Shown here piece by piece: positions 25,348-35,807 of a stretch of DNA of 64,000 nucleotides. The position numbers and the translations under genes are program-made. Position 1 is the first letter of the stretch; every line of letters begins with the position of its first letter. This DNA comes from a virus, in the IMG/VR virus record IMGVR_UViG_3300008262_000007, positions 1 to 64,000 of that record. One strand, written 5' to 3'. The notes under the pieces are model-generated. The model worked only from the letters and a program-made list of their open reading frames with translations. It did no database searches and was not told the DNA's origin.

Positions 25348-25368
25348 TATTTATCGTAGCGATAAATA
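25348..25368. promoter_or_regulatory. Divergent late promoters between gp13 and gp14
   Basis: The inverted repeat TATTTATCG-TAG-CGATAAATA puts GATAAATA on both strands. On the minus strand the core (25348-25353) lies 16 nt before the gp13 ATG, with an SD between. On the plus strand the core (25363-25368) lies 5 nt before the gp14 ATG, with no SD. Confidence 0.6.
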
Positions 25369-25373
25369 TACAC

Positions 25374-26474
25374 ATGCCAAGATTATCCTTATACAAGCCT
25401 GAAAAAGGCAAAGATTACGAGTTTCTAGATAGACAAATTCTAGAAATGTTTACCGTTGGCGGTACTGATATCCTAATACACAAGTATATAGGTACAGATG
25501 ACGGTACTACTGTAAAAGATGAAACACAGATTCAAGATGTTATGTTTGGTGAAAACCGTGATAGACGTTATGACCCTGATATTTACACCCATAGAGCAAT
25601 CTATAACGTACAAGATTTAGATTTTAACCTAAGTCAGTTTGGGTTATTTTTAAGTAACGACACACTGTTTATGACTATACATATTCGCAGTAGTGTAAAA
25701 ACACTAGGGCGCAAAATTATGTCTGGTGACGTGATTGAATTACCTCATTTAAAAGATGAATATGCTCTTAACGATTATTCAATGGCGCTAAAAAGATTTT
25801 ATGTTGTTGAAGAAGTCACAAGAGCAGCCGAAGGTTTTAGTCAAACTTGGTATCCACACTTGTATAGACTAAAACTTAAACAAATTTACGACGGGCAAGA
25901 ATATAAAGACATCCTTGATTTACCTGCAGACGAAGAAGCACCCGGTGGACCTAATCTAAGAGATTTTCTTAGTACATATGAAAGAGAAATGCAGATCAAC
26001 GATGCTATTCTTGAAGAAGCTATTAGTGAAACACAACAAAGCGGTTACGACACTAGTCATTTTTTTACACTACAAGCAGATAGCACTGGTAAAACTGAAT
26101 TAACACAAGTTCAAAATCCCGAAGGGTTTAGCGAAATGGCTAAGCCTGATCGACCGGGCTATCAAGGTTATCTTATTGGTACACTTGCTCCTAACGGAGA
26201 AGTATTTGGACATGGTATTGCATTTCCTAGTACACCGCAAGATGGTGATTATTTTTTAAGAACAGATTTTTTACCTAACAGGTTGTTCAAATATAAAAAC
26301 AGTCGTTGGAATAAGGTGCAGGACCTACGCCGTGCAGATATGATTAGTGCGGACACTGCAAATAATCAGAAGGGTGATTTTATTAACAACAGTTCTACAT
26401 CAACAGTGGCAGGAGAAACGTTTGATCAACGACAATCTCTGTCAAAAGCACTTAGACCCAAGGCAGATAATTAA
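25374..26474 (+). CDS. 14: Neck protein gp14
   Basis: The 366-residue protein starts MPRLSLYKPEKGKDYEFLDR and contains VGGTDILIHKYIG and a GRKIMSGDVIELPHLKDEYA segment, typical of gp14 in marine myoviruses. It is longer than T4 gp14 (256 residues), mainly through a C-terminal extension with another G-D-Y-F-L-R-T...W module. It joins the head to the tail with gp13. It overlaps the gp15 start by one base and has a late motif just upstream. Confidence 0.85.
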   Translation: MPRLSLYKPEKGKDYEFLDRQILEMFTVGGTDILIHKYIGTDDGTTVKDETQIQDVMFGENRDRRYDPDIYTHRAIYNVQDLDFNLSQFGLFLSNDTLFMTIHIRSSVKTLGRKIMSGDVIELPHLKDEYALNDYSMALKRFYVVEEVTRAAEGFSQTWYPHLYRLKLKQIYDGQEYKDILDLPADEEAPGGPNLRDFLSTYEREMQINDAILEEAISETQQSGYDTSHFFTLQADSTGKTELTQVQNPEGFSEMAKPDRPGYQGYLIGTLAPNGEVFGHGIAFPSTPQDGDYFLRTDFLPNRLFKYKNSRWNKVQDLRRADMISADTANNQKGDFINNSSTSTVAGETFDQRQSLSKALRPKADN

Positions 26475-28120
26475 TGCAACATTTTTACGATGCTCAGATA
26501 AGACGTTATCTAACACAAATTGTTAGAATGATGAGTAACTTTAGTTATAAAGACGGCAAAGGTCGTTTAGTTCGTATTCCTGTAATGTACGGCGATTTAA
26601 CTAGACAGGCTGCAAGTGTTATAAGTCAAAATTCAGAAAATAAAATTCCTAGTGCTCCAAGAATGGCTGTGTATATTACAGGACTAGAGATGGATAGAAC
26701 TAGGACCGGTGATAGTAGTTATGTTAACAAAGTTAATATTAGAGAGCGAGCGTTTGATAACTCAGGTAACGAATATTTAAAAACTGAAGGTAAAAATTAC
26801 ACAGTTGAAAGGTTAATGCCAACGCCTTATATATTAACTGTCAATGTTGACATATGGTCAACAAATACTGATCAAAAATTACAGATCATGGAACAGATAT
26901 TAATGCTGTTTAATCCTAGTTTAGAAATACAGACCACTGACAATTATATTGACTGGACCAGCCTCAGTGTTGTAAATTTAGAAAGTATTACTTTCAGTAG
27001 TAGAACTATTCCCGCAGGTACAGAAAGTGAAATTGATATTGCTACATTAAATTTTACAACTCCTATATGGCTTACACCTCCAGCTAAAGTTAAGAAGCTC
27101 GGTGTCATTACAAATATTATCACAGCTATATTTGCAGACAATGGTTTAGAAATTAACATGGACGACAGTGTATTTGCTGAAAGCCTTGTTAAGGAAGCAG
27201 TTATTGTAGACGAGGACGGTGAGTTGACAACTACTACACGCAACGGAACCAGAGAAGGCATGACTTTTGAAACAGGCATTGTAGCATCAAGTCACAGAAA
27301 CTACGACCTTGTGTTTTTAAATGGAGTTGCAAAACTTCTAGGAAGAGGTACAATTGGTGCAGAAACTTGGACAGGTTATTTAAAAGCTATTCCTGAAGTA
27401 TTTGAGTCAGGCATAACTGAATTAAGATTACAACGTCGAGATAATTACGGTGACATTGTTGGTACTGTAAGTATTAATCCTCTCAATGAACGTGAACTGA
27501 TAGTTAATCTAGATCCAGACACACTGCCTACTGATACTACAATTAACGGACCTAATGGTGCAAGAAGTAAAATTGATTATATTATAGATCCGTTGAAGTT
27601 TGACCCTAGAGGAATACTAACAGAAAGTCCAAGAATATTGTTATTAGGCAATGTTGGTCATACTTACAAACAACGTATTGTAACCACTACCAAAACTATG
27701 TTAATAGACACAGGTGTGCCGTTTGAAGATGTTAGAGGTATTCGAGTATTAGTAAACGGCAACGAAGTGAATACTACAACTGAAACATGGAGTGATTCAT
27801 CCAATGACTCAGAAACTTATAAAATTAAATTTCCTGCACTGTTGAACATTGGTGCAATAATTGATTACGAAATATATCTAGACGAAGACGGTCCTGATGC
27901 TTGGAAGAATCTAGATGGATCTGACTTTGCTGCGTTTGCAAATGATATAGTAGAGTGGGACGGTTCTCGTTGGCACATAGTATTTGATGCTTCTGCAACA
28001 TCAACTGTTACTTATACAACCAATTTAAACACAGGTACTCAATATAAATGGCAAGACAAAGAATGGGTGTTGTCATTTGAAGGAGAATATCCAGACGGTA
28101 CTTGGAGATTAGCATACTAA
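26474..28120 (+). CDS. 15: Tail sheath terminator/stabiliser gp15, extended
   Basis: The first roughly 230 residues (MQHFYDAQIRRYLTQIVRMM, then RIPVMYGDLTRQAASVISQN and LTVNVDIWSTNTDQKLQIME) match gp15, which caps the tail tube and sheath. The family in T4 has 272 residues and this protein has 548. The extra C-terminal part is rich in beta-strand and carries DGPDAWKN and KWQDKEWVLS segments like those of fibre or decoration modules. Its start overlaps the gp14 stop by one base. The extension's role is unknown. Confidence 0.85.
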   Translation: MQHFYDAQIRRYLTQIVRMMSNFSYKDGKGRLVRIPVMYGDLTRQAASVISQNSENKIPSAPRMAVYITGLEMDRTRTGDSSYVNKVNIRERAFDNSGNEYLKTEGKNYTVERLMPTPYILTVNVDIWSTNTDQKLQIMEQILMLFNPSLEIQTTDNYIDWTSLSVVNLESITFSSRTIPAGTESEIDIATLNFTTPIWLTPPAKVKKLGVITNIITAIFADNGLEINMDDSVFAESLVKEAVIVDEDGELTTTTRNGTREGMTFETGIVASSHRNYDLVFLNGVAKLLGRGTIGAETWTGYLKAIPEVFESGITELRLQRRDNYGDIVGTVSINPLNERELIVNLDPDTLPTDTTINGPNGARSKIDYIIDPLKFDPRGILTESPRILLLGNVGHTYKQRIVTTTKTMLIDTGVPFEDVRGIRVLVNGNEVNTTTETWSDSSNDSETYKIKFPALLNIGAIIDYEIYLDEDGPDAWKNLDGSDFAAFANDIVEWDGSRWHIVFDASATSTVTYTTNLNTGTQYKWQDKEWVLSFEGEYPDGTWRLAY

Positions 28121-28133
28121 GATAATTATTAGT

Positions 28134-28565
28134 ATGAGTGATATAGTTTGTAGTGGTGCATTATTCTATGCACTAAATTCTAAACGTTTTTTGTTCTTAC
28201 ATAGAGCCCGAGGAAAACAGGGCAATATGTGGGGCCTTGTAGGCGGCACTAACGAAGGTGCAGAAACTCCCTGGGAAGGTCTTAAGCGAGAAATTGTTGA
28301 AGAAATTGGTTCTGTAGAGATTAAGAAAACAATACCTTTAGAAACATTTATTTCTAACGATAATAAATTTAGTTTTCACACATACTTGTGCGTTGTAAAA
28401 GAAGATTTTATCCCTAAACTAAATGAAGAACATGACGGGTATGCTTGGGTATCATTTTCTCAATGGCCAAAACCTCTGCATCATGGGTTGCGAAACACTC
28501 TTCAGAATAAAACAAATCTAGCTAAACTACAAACTGTATTTCAAGTCATTGATTTAATTAATTAA
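28134..28565 (+). CDS. Nudix hydrolase
   Basis: The 143-residue protein has a Nudix box at residues 38-60, GTNEGAETPWEGLKREIVEE (G-x5-E-x7-R-E-x-x-E-E), the diphosphate and metal-binding catalytic helix. Marine phages use such enzymes to hydrolyse nucleoside diphosphate derivatives, such as ADP-ribose, dinucleotides or oxidised dNTPs. The substrate cannot be told from the box. It is 13 nt behind gp15 and just ahead of a small gene, so it is probably co-transcribed. Confidence 0.88.
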   Translation: MSDIVCSGALFYALNSKRFLFLHRARGKQGNMWGLVGGTNEGAETPWEGLKREIVEEIGSVEIKKTIPLETFISNDNKFSFHTYLCVVKEDFIPKLNEEHDGYAWVSFSQWPKPLHHGLRNTLQNKTNLAKLQTVFQVIDLIN

Positions 28566-28566
28566 T

Positions 28567-28833
28567 ATGCTATCACTTAAAGATTCAGAAAGTTTTCAAC
28601 GCGAATATTTGTTGTATAAAGCAGCTATAGAAAATATTGAAGTAGAATCTGCTCGAGAACGGGGTTTTTCTTTATTGGCCAAATTACGTGACTATTGCAA
28701 TCTAATTGACGAAGGCCATAACTCGCGTAACAACGGAAATATAGATCCTAGGGCACTGCGAGATAATATTTTAGAACTAGTTGAGATTAGAAAAGAACTA
28801 ACACAACTAGCAAAAGATTCTAAAATTAAATAG
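28567..28833 (+). CDS. Small helical protein, unknown function
   Basis: The 88-residue protein is predicted to be nearly all helix and strongly charged, starting MLSLKDSESFQREYLLYKAA. It has no motif that I recognise. It follows the Nudix gene after one base, and its stop overlaps the last codons of the minus-strand fibre gene by 8 nt. It is likely real because of tight spacing and sensible codon use. A role cannot be assigned. Confidence 0.55.
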   Translation: MLSLKDSESFQREYLLYKAAIENIEVESARERGFSLLAKLRDYCNLIDEGHNSRNNGNIDPRALRDNILELVEIRKELTQLAKDSKIK

Positions 28834-29668
28834 TTGACAATCTCTTAACTGTTATTGCACCAACCATCGGTGTAAAGCTAGGACACTGATACCTATAATT
28901 TCCAGAAATTGTTTCTGGTACTCTCCAATACAATGTACCACTGTCTTTATTTTGAGCAGCACTGCCTGTGGATACAGTTCCGTCTATAGCTACATGAACG
29001 AGTCCAGTGTTATAAGCTACTCCAGTAGGATCTTGTATTTGAAAAGGCAAACTAGGTATTGCAGCTAAATGAAATGCTATAGTAGCTCCCGCCAAGGCAT
29101 ATATTGTAGGATTGTTACCTGAGTAATGACTGTTGAATGTGTATGCTGTAGTACCTACATTATCAACACGCAACGTTGCCATTGCTGGTTCGTAGACTTG
29201 ATCAATTGTTATATTTGCTGTATCTACGTCTGCTAGATTAGCAAACGATGTGGACTCTGCAAAAGAATTACTAATTGTTATATTTCCATCTGCATCTGTT
29301 GCTGTTTCAATACCAGCGCCGCCTATAAACTGTACTGTTTCTCCTTGGCTAATAGGTATTTGTGCAGAATCGTCAGCAGCAATACTGAACACATTTGATA
29401 AATTTAAATTTGCATTAAATGTAATTGAATCAGTAACAGGATTTGTAGTTATAGAGATATTATTCCCTGCAATTAAATCTAACACATGTGATGTAGAGTC
29501 TGCAATAATACTTGGTTGACCATTAGTTGATATAATTCCAAATGCATTATTAGCCTGTGACAGTGTAGAGAAACTTACATTCCATGCAGTGCCGTCATAG
29601 ACCCAAGTAGAGTTACCAGATGTGTATACTGCGTTAGTTTGTGGATTGCTTGGAAAATTTAATGCCAT
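28826..29668 (-). CDS. Fibre-type virion protein with degenerate cupredoxin-like C-terminus
   Basis: The 280-residue protein begins MALNFPSNPQTNAVYTSGNS, a module used to attach phage fibre proteins, and has beta-rich repeats to about residue 150. The last 110 residues resemble a small blue-copper (cupredoxin) domain of phage fibres, ending YRYQCPSFTPMVGAITV. In that family Cys and Met flank a His, and an earlier His precedes PF. Here these positions read SLPF and CPSFTPM, so both His ligands appear lost. The start at 29668 is chosen because an AGGAT SD precedes it and it avoids overlap with the upstream gene. Confidence 0.6.
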   Translation of the reverse strand: MALNFPSNPQTNAVYTSGNSTWVYDGTAWNVSFSTLSQANNAFGIISTNGQPSIIADSTSHVLDLIAGNNISITTNPVTDSITFNANLNLSNVFSIAADDSAQIPISQGETVQFIGGAGIETATDADGNITISNSFAESTSFANLADVDTANITIDQVYEPAMATLRVDNVGTTAYTFNSHYSGNNPTIYALAGATIAFHLAAIPSLPFQIQDPTGVAYNTGLVHVAIDGTVSTGSAAQNKDSGTLYWRVPETISGNYRYQCPSFTPMVGAITVKRLSTI

Positions 29669-29679
29669 TTGATATCCTA

Positions 29680-30783
29680 TTATGCGTAAGTAGTTAAACT
29701 GCCTAGTACAGTCCAAGCAGAATCAGCTCTAATCAAAGTAAAACTAACTACATCAATTTGATTTGCTGTTCCAGCGGGCACTGTGCCGCCTTGATATTTT
29801 ATTGTTTGCGTAACACCGTTAATTTGTATTGTAGAAGGAACTCTTGGAGTAGCTCCTTGAACTAAAATTAATACAGCAGAATTTGTTCTGTTGTTTGTTG
29901 TTGGAACATTTGTAAAATTAGCAGTAAAATTTGCATCTATACTTGTATGATAGAATATAGCACCTGTAGAATAATCATGTTCTACAACTCCGGTCGCGTC
30001 TACTTTTGAATTAAAAACTTCGCTAGTTTGTTGAATGATTGTTAAACCAGACAACGTAGTATCTGTAAAAGTAGAATCAGTTAAGATGTTACTTATTGAT
30101 GTGTCAACATATGTTTTGACTGCCCCTTCAGTTGGAACCGCTGAATTACTAGCGTCAACTAATCCCGAGTCTATAGAAAATTCATCAATAGCTACTCCTA
30201 GGGTAAATCCTAGAGCTCCTATTTGTGTGAGTGTTATTTCCGCAGTAACACTTAACGTGCCGTCTGGGCTTACTGATAGACCTACACCAGGTTTTACAAT
30301 TCCAGCTACTTGACTAGTTGCAATTCCTGGTATTGTTGGCTTATTTGATAAGTCACTGTAATTTCCAGACAACGCCACTACAGATAATGTAGGAAGTGTG
30401 ACTGGCGGAACAGCTGGCTGGATCCATTGCGAACTAGTTCCATCATTAACATATACGTATAGATAACCGTTAGTAGTATTTAACCATAAATTACCGTTGC
30501 CGGGGGTGGCGGGTACTGTTGTGCTTACAGAAATTGATGTTCCGCCGCCACTGCCACCGCCTACACCAGCTGAAGCTGCTTTGGCAGCAAATACACTATT
30601 AGATATATTGGATAAATCTGTCTTAGCAATTTCAAAGCCACCACGATCTCGCCCACTAAATACTCGCAAGCTGTTAGTAGCACGATTAAAGAAAACTTCG
30701 CCGCTAGACCCCACATTTCGATCTAAAAAATCGTCTGCTCTAGGTATAATACGGATCCTATCTACTACAGGTGTTGTTGACAT
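29680..30783 (-). CDS. Tail fibre/virion structural protein
   Basis: The 367-residue protein has an N-terminal RIRIIPRADDFLDRNVGSSG segment, a Gly/Ser hinge (about 73-84) and a G-N-L-W-L-N-T-T...W module. A long Ser/Thr-rich beta region follows. The SVVALSGNYSDLSNKPTIPG segment is typical of phage tail fibres. A recurring pattern A-V-P-T-E-G-A-V-K-T-Y-V is shared with the giant fibre-associated proteins. It has a late motif 18 nt upstream and an SD. It probably lies on the tail surface with the following protein. Confidence 0.7.
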   Translation of the reverse strand: MSTTPVVDRIRIIPRADDFLDRNVGSSGEVFFNRATNSLRVFSGRDRGGFEIAKTDLSNISNSVFAAKAASAGVGGGSGGGTSISVSTTVPATPGNGNLWLNTTNGYLYVYVNDGTSSQWIQPAVPPVTLPTLSVVALSGNYSDLSNKPTIPGIATSQVAGIVKPGVGLSVSPDGTLSVTAEITLTQIGALGFTLGVAIDEFSIDSGLVDASNSAVPTEGAVKTYVDTSISNILTDSTFTDTTLSGLTIIQQTSEVFNSKVDATGVVEHDYSTGAIFYHTSIDANFTANFTNVPTTNNRTNSAVLILVQGATPRVPSTIQINGVTQTIKYQGGTVPAGTANQIDVVSFTLIRADSAWTVLGSLTTYA

Positions 30784-30801
30784 GTTTAGTCCTCTATGTA
30801 G

Positions 30802-30807
30802 TATTTA
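30802..30807 (-). promoter_or_regulatory. Late promoter for the fibre protein at 29680
   Basis: Minus strand AATAAATAC has its core 18 nt before the ATG at 30783, with an AGAGGA SD in the leader. Confidence 0.5.
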
Positions 30808-30826
30808 TTTCGGACTGAGATCGTTT

Positions 30827-32481
<1,655 letters not shown>

Positions 32482-33054
32482 TTAGGGTACCCAATTAAAG
32501 TTAATAACTAGTCTATGGTCGTGTGCAATTGGGCTTGTACTAGAGTGATAAGTTAAGCCGTCAAAAATAACTAATCTATCTGCCTTAGGTGATACTGTTT
32601 GATCAACAGTAAATTTTTTATTTTTGCTCCACTCGTAACTTGACACACTTAAACTTTGATCTCGTTTTTCTTTATAAAATATTGTATCACCGTCACTGTC
32701 GTTTACATAGTAAAGAGCTGTCATGTGGCCGTCGTCCCAATCTACATGAGGTTCATGAATAATTGGATATGGAGTTCTTGTAGTAAAGCCTGCTCTGATT
32801 CTAATTAATTTACTGAGCGACATTTGACTTTCGTACAGTGCCTTAATTAATATCGATTGTGCTAGAGACATTAACGGATTCATAATCTCATTATTATTGT
32901 ACATCATCAGCACCCATGACGGGTCATAAGGTTGTATTCTGTTGTCAAATTGATTATATGCAGTATTTCTTAAATAGAACCAAGGTTGGTCAAGCATTAA
33001 ATTTTCTAAATAGGATGCATTTGCTGGTGAAGTTACGTTGTCTATAACTTTCAT
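32482..33054 (-). CDS. 2OG-Fe(II) oxygenase (prolyl-hydroxylase-like), A
   Basis: The 190-residue protein has the double-stranded beta-helix metal triad H103-V-D105 (EPHVDWDD) and distal H170 (LTYHSSTSP), followed by R181 that would bind 2-oxoglutarate. The alternation YYVNDSDGDTIFY is typical of prolyl-4-hydroxylase-like enzymes. It would hydroxylate a protein side chain or small molecule using 2-oxoglutarate, iron and oxygen. Its stop abuts the groEL stop on the other strand. It has a late promoter 32 nt upstream with an AAAGGA SD. It opens the halogenase/oxygenase island. Confidence 0.85.
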   Translation of the reverse strand: MKVIDNVTSPANASYLENLMLDQPWFYLRNTAYNQFDNRIQPYDPSWVLMMYNNNEIMNPLMSLAQSILIKALYESQMSLSKLIRIRAGFTTRTPYPIIHEPHVDWDDGHMTALYYVNDSDGDTIFYKEKRDQSLSVSSYEWSKNKKFTVDQTVSPKADRLVIFDGLTYHSSTSPIAHDHRLVINFNWVP

Positions 33055-33082
33055 ATCGTGTCCTTTACGTCAAACAAGCTGG

Positions 33083-33094
33083 TAAATATTTATA
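33083..33094. promoter_or_regulatory. Overlapping divergent late promoters at the oxygenase island
   Basis: GGTAAATATTTATATG contains TAAATA on the plus strand (33083-33088), 5 nt before the ATG at 33094. It overlaps TATAAATA on the minus strand (33087-33094), 32 nt before the ATG at 33054. The two motifs share bases around the palindrome TAAATATTTA. Confidence 0.6.
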
Positions 33095-33843
33095 TGATAT
33101 TCAATAGCCCCGAAATAAAAATTAAATTTAAAACTTTTGATCCATTTGTTTTAAAAAATCTAGCACCACTATCTGCTCAAAAAAAATATCCTTCATGGTT
33201 TAAAGATACACCACCATTTAGCGGCGGTGGCGCCATATCAACAAACTTTGAGCCTATTCTAGCTCCAACTATTCGACGATGTCCAGCAATAAATGATTAT
33301 TTTTCAACTGGTGTAACTATACCTAACTGGACCGATTTAGAATTTTTTATTGACGGACCTAAAAAGTCAATGGAATGGCGTTACTCAAATAATTACACTT
33401 CTATGGAATTAGTACAGCCGCACGATTCTAGTCAGTTTCCGCAATTAGCAAACAAGTACCTTCATGCAAAAATTGTAAGTCCGTGGATAGCTGAATGTAA
33501 TTCTGACATAAAATGGTTTTTAACTAAGCCTAGTTATTTTTCTGAGTTTGATGATCAGGATGTGTTGTTCTGTGACGGAGTTGTTCAATTTTACAACAAC
33601 TTTGTAACTAATGTAAACTTATTTTTTCCTATTAGAGATCAATCCTATACTGTGAAATTTTCAGCAGGTGAGCCTTTTCAGAAGTATATTCCGCTTACAG
33701 AAAAGACGGTAAATATTACTACTGAATATTGTACCCAAGAGTATTATGACCTCGCAGCACTAAAAGGAAGAAAAATTTCCTACCATCTGGGAAAACTATA
33801 CAATATTTTTAAAAGAAATAACCGCAAGGAGAGAGAAAAATGA
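33094..33843 (+). CDS. Unknown protein opening the halogenase operon
   Basis: The 249-residue protein has a hydrophobic, aromatic-rich sequence with WFKDTPPFSGGG and a segment RRCPAINDYFSTGVTIPNWT that looks conserved-motif-like. There is no known cofactor site. It heads the plus-strand operon carrying halogenases and oxygenases. Its stop overlaps the next start by 4 nt. The ATG at 33094 is preferred over one at 33058, because the earlier ATG would place the promoter inside the gene. Function is unknown; an accessory or substrate-related role is guessed only from its position. Confidence 0.6.
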   Translation: MIFNSPEIKIKFKTFDPFVLKNLAPLSAQKKYPSWFKDTPPFSGGGAISTNFEPILAPTIRRCPAINDYFSTGVTIPNWTDLEFFIDGPKKSMEWRYSNNYTSMELVQPHDSSQFPQLANKYLHAKIVSPWIAECNSDIKWFLTKPSYFSEFDDQDVLFCDGVVQFYNNFVTNVNLFFPIRDQSYTVKFSAGEPFQKYIPLTEKTVNITTEYCTQEYYDLAALKGRKISYHLGKLYNIFKRNNRKEREK

Positions 33844-34211
33844 GTACCACAAGAATAGTCAACGGCGTAGAATACACAATACCGCCAGGAACAGAACATA
33901 TATGGACTGTGCCAGAAGAAGTAGTAGTAACTGCTCCTAGAGATGAAGTAACTGTAATTGATGCAATCAACGGTCTAAGAGTGCAGGCTATAGTTCGAAA
34001 TCAAAATGAAGCAAGAATACTTGCGTTAACAGATCAATTAGCTAGTATTTGGCAAAACTTTGTAGACACTACAATTACCAAAGCTGAATTAACAACACAG
34101 GTTGGTAATTTTAGAAACACTGAACTAGAAAATACAGAAGGTGTTGATAATATAACTGTTCAATTTTTTGAAACAGTAATTCTTAAAATGTTAAGCGAAA
34201 GCAATCCATGA
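33840..34211 (+). CDS. Small protein of the halogenase operon, unknown function
   Basis: The 123-residue protein has a short beta-rich N-terminus (MSTTRIVNGVEYTIPPGTEH) and a helical rest, and is hydrophilic with no signal peptide or cofactor motif. It overlaps its neighbours by 4 nt on both sides (ATGA), and an AGGAGAG-type SD lies before its start. It is clearly part of the operon. I do not recognise it. It could be a partner, carrier or substrate of the oxidative enzymes, but nothing in the sequence proves that. Confidence 0.6.
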   Translation: MSTTRIVNGVEYTIPPGTEHIWTVPEEVVVTAPRDEVTVIDAINGLRVQAIVRNQNEARILALTDQLASIWQNFVDTTITKAELTTQVGNFRNTELENTEGVDNITVQFFETVILKMLSESNP

Positions 34212-35806
34212 TAAAGCCAGTTAAAAAAATTATAATAGTAGGCGGCGGCAGCGCAGGTTGGATGAGTGCCGCTGCATTAATAAAAGCATATCCTGAAAAA
34301 GAGATTGTTGTAATTGAAAGTCCAAATGTTCCAATCGTAGGCGTAGGAGAAAGCACACTTGGCGGAATTAATGACTATTGTAAATTTTTAGAAATTGACG
34401 AAAAAGATTTCATGACATTTACTGATGCAAGTTATAAAATGAGCATCAAGTTTACTGACTTTTACGAAAAAGATGCAGGTGGATTTCATTATCCGTTTGG
34501 AAGACCATTAACACAAGGTACTATTAACGGAATGAATGATTGGCTCGTTAAAAAAGCACTATATCCAGATACTCCAATCGGTGATTATGTAAACTGCTTT
34601 TTTCCGGCCGCTGCTCTATGGGATCATAACAAGTTTGCGTTAAACAACTACGGACTTTTTGATAACTACGAACCAGACAATGATGTAGCATATCATTTTG
34701 ATGCAACAAAATTTGGTGCTTGGCTTAGAGAAAGATATTGCAAGCCTAGAGGTGTAAAACACATACCTACTACTGTAATAGATATTAAAGTAAACGAAAA
34801 TGGTGTAGAAAAACTTGTACTTGAGTCAGGCGATGAAATTTCTGCTGATTTATATGTTGACTGTACTGGCTTCAAAAGTATTCTGTTAGCAGGCGCTCTA
34901 AAAGAAGAGTTTGTATCATATAGTAATATGTTGCCAAACAATAAAGCTATAGCAACTCGAATTCCATATAAAGATAAAGAAAAAGAATTAGAACCATTTA
35001 CTAATAGTACAGCTATTGGCAATGGATGGGTATGGAATATTCCTAGTTGGGAACGCTTAGGTACAGGATATGTATATAGTGATAAATTTATTACTCCAAA
35101 AGATGCTAGAGAAGAATTTAAACAACATCTAATGAGCGATAAAATGGTAGTGCCTAGAACTAGAGAAGAAGTTGATGCTCTCGAGTTTAACGATATTAGT
35201 ATGCGTGTTGGAATTCACAAAAGAACTTTTGTAAAAAATGTTGTTGCTATTGGATTATCTGCAGGATTTATTGAACCACTAGAATCAAATGGCTTGTATA
35301 CTGTACACGAGTTTTTATTTAAATTAATTAAAACACTTGAGCGTCCAGCAATTACCCAATGGGATAAAGATGTATACAATGCAGCAACATTTGGTATGTG
35401 GAGAAATTTTGCACAATTTGTTGCAATGCACTACGCATTAAGTATCAGGGACGATACAGAATATTGGAAGGCTAATGCTAATCGAGTTTATTCTCCAGGC
35501 ATGCCGTCATTAGAGCCAGAAACTGCTATAGGATTTTATAAACTTCAAGGCGCAAAAATGTTTGAGTACGGTCATGATTCAGACATAGCAGGAATTAATT
35601 GGATTAGTGTAGGAATGAATTATTTTGTTTCTGATAAGACAACTGTAACTCTTAGACAAAATTTAAGAAGAGAAAATTTTAGAATTACTTACGACCCTAT
35701 TTTTAGAATGTGGGAAGAAAGAAAAGCTCGCTGGAATGAAAGTGCAAAAAATTACGGAAGTCTTTATCAATATTTAAAAGACAACATTCATAAAGGACAA
35801 GAATAA
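34208..35806 (+). CDS. Flavin-dependent halogenase-like protein 1 (tryptophan-halogenase family)
   Basis: The 532-residue protein has the FAD-binding motif VGGGSAGW (11-18), G-V-G-E-S-T at 45-50, and the catalytic Lys region ASYKMSIKF, with K77 equivalent to PrnA K79. It also has the halogenase signature WVWNIP (W274, W276) and the FIEPLES segment with E359, matching the catalytic Glu of PrnA/RebH. FADH2-dependent halogenases form a Lys-bound hypohalous species and halogenate electron-rich carbons. No flavin reductase gene is visible nearby. Viral homologues such as VirX1 have been shown to halogenate. The substrate is unknown. Confidence 0.85.
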   Translation: MIKPVKKIIIVGGGSAGWMSAAALIKAYPEKEIVVIESPNVPIVGVGESTLGGINDYCKFLEIDEKDFMTFTDASYKMSIKFTDFYEKDAGGFHYPFGRPLTQGTINGMNDWLVKKALYPDTPIGDYVNCFFPAAALWDHNKFALNNYGLFDNYEPDNDVAYHFDATKFGAWLRERYCKPRGVKHIPTTVIDIKVNENGVEKLVLESGDEISADLYVDCTGFKSILLAGALKEEFVSYSNMLPNNKAIATRIPYKDKEKELEPFTNSTAIGNGWVWNIPSWERLGTGYVYSDKFITPKDAREEFKQHLMSDKMVVPRTREEVDALEFNDISMRVGIHKRTFVKNVVAIGLSAGFIEPLESNGLYTVHEFLFKLIKTLERPAITQWDKDVYNAATFGMWRNFAQFVAMHYALSIRDDTEYWKANANRVYSPGMPSLEPETAIGFYKLQGAKMFEYGHDSDIAGINWISVGMNYFVSDKTTVTLRQNLRRENFRITYDPIFRMWEERKARWNESAKNYGSLYQYLKDNIHKGQE

Positions 35807-35807
35807 T

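Noticed and set aside
28826-29716. Longer start for the cupredoxin-type fibre protein
   Set aside because: The extra 16 residues overlap the upstream gene and lack an SD. The ATG at 29668 has an SD and a family-like N-terminus.
33058-33093. ATG at 33058 as start of the first halogenase-operon gene
   Set aside because: It would place the shared divergent promoter inside the coding sequence. The ATG at 33094 has the same 5-nt motif spacing as other genes.
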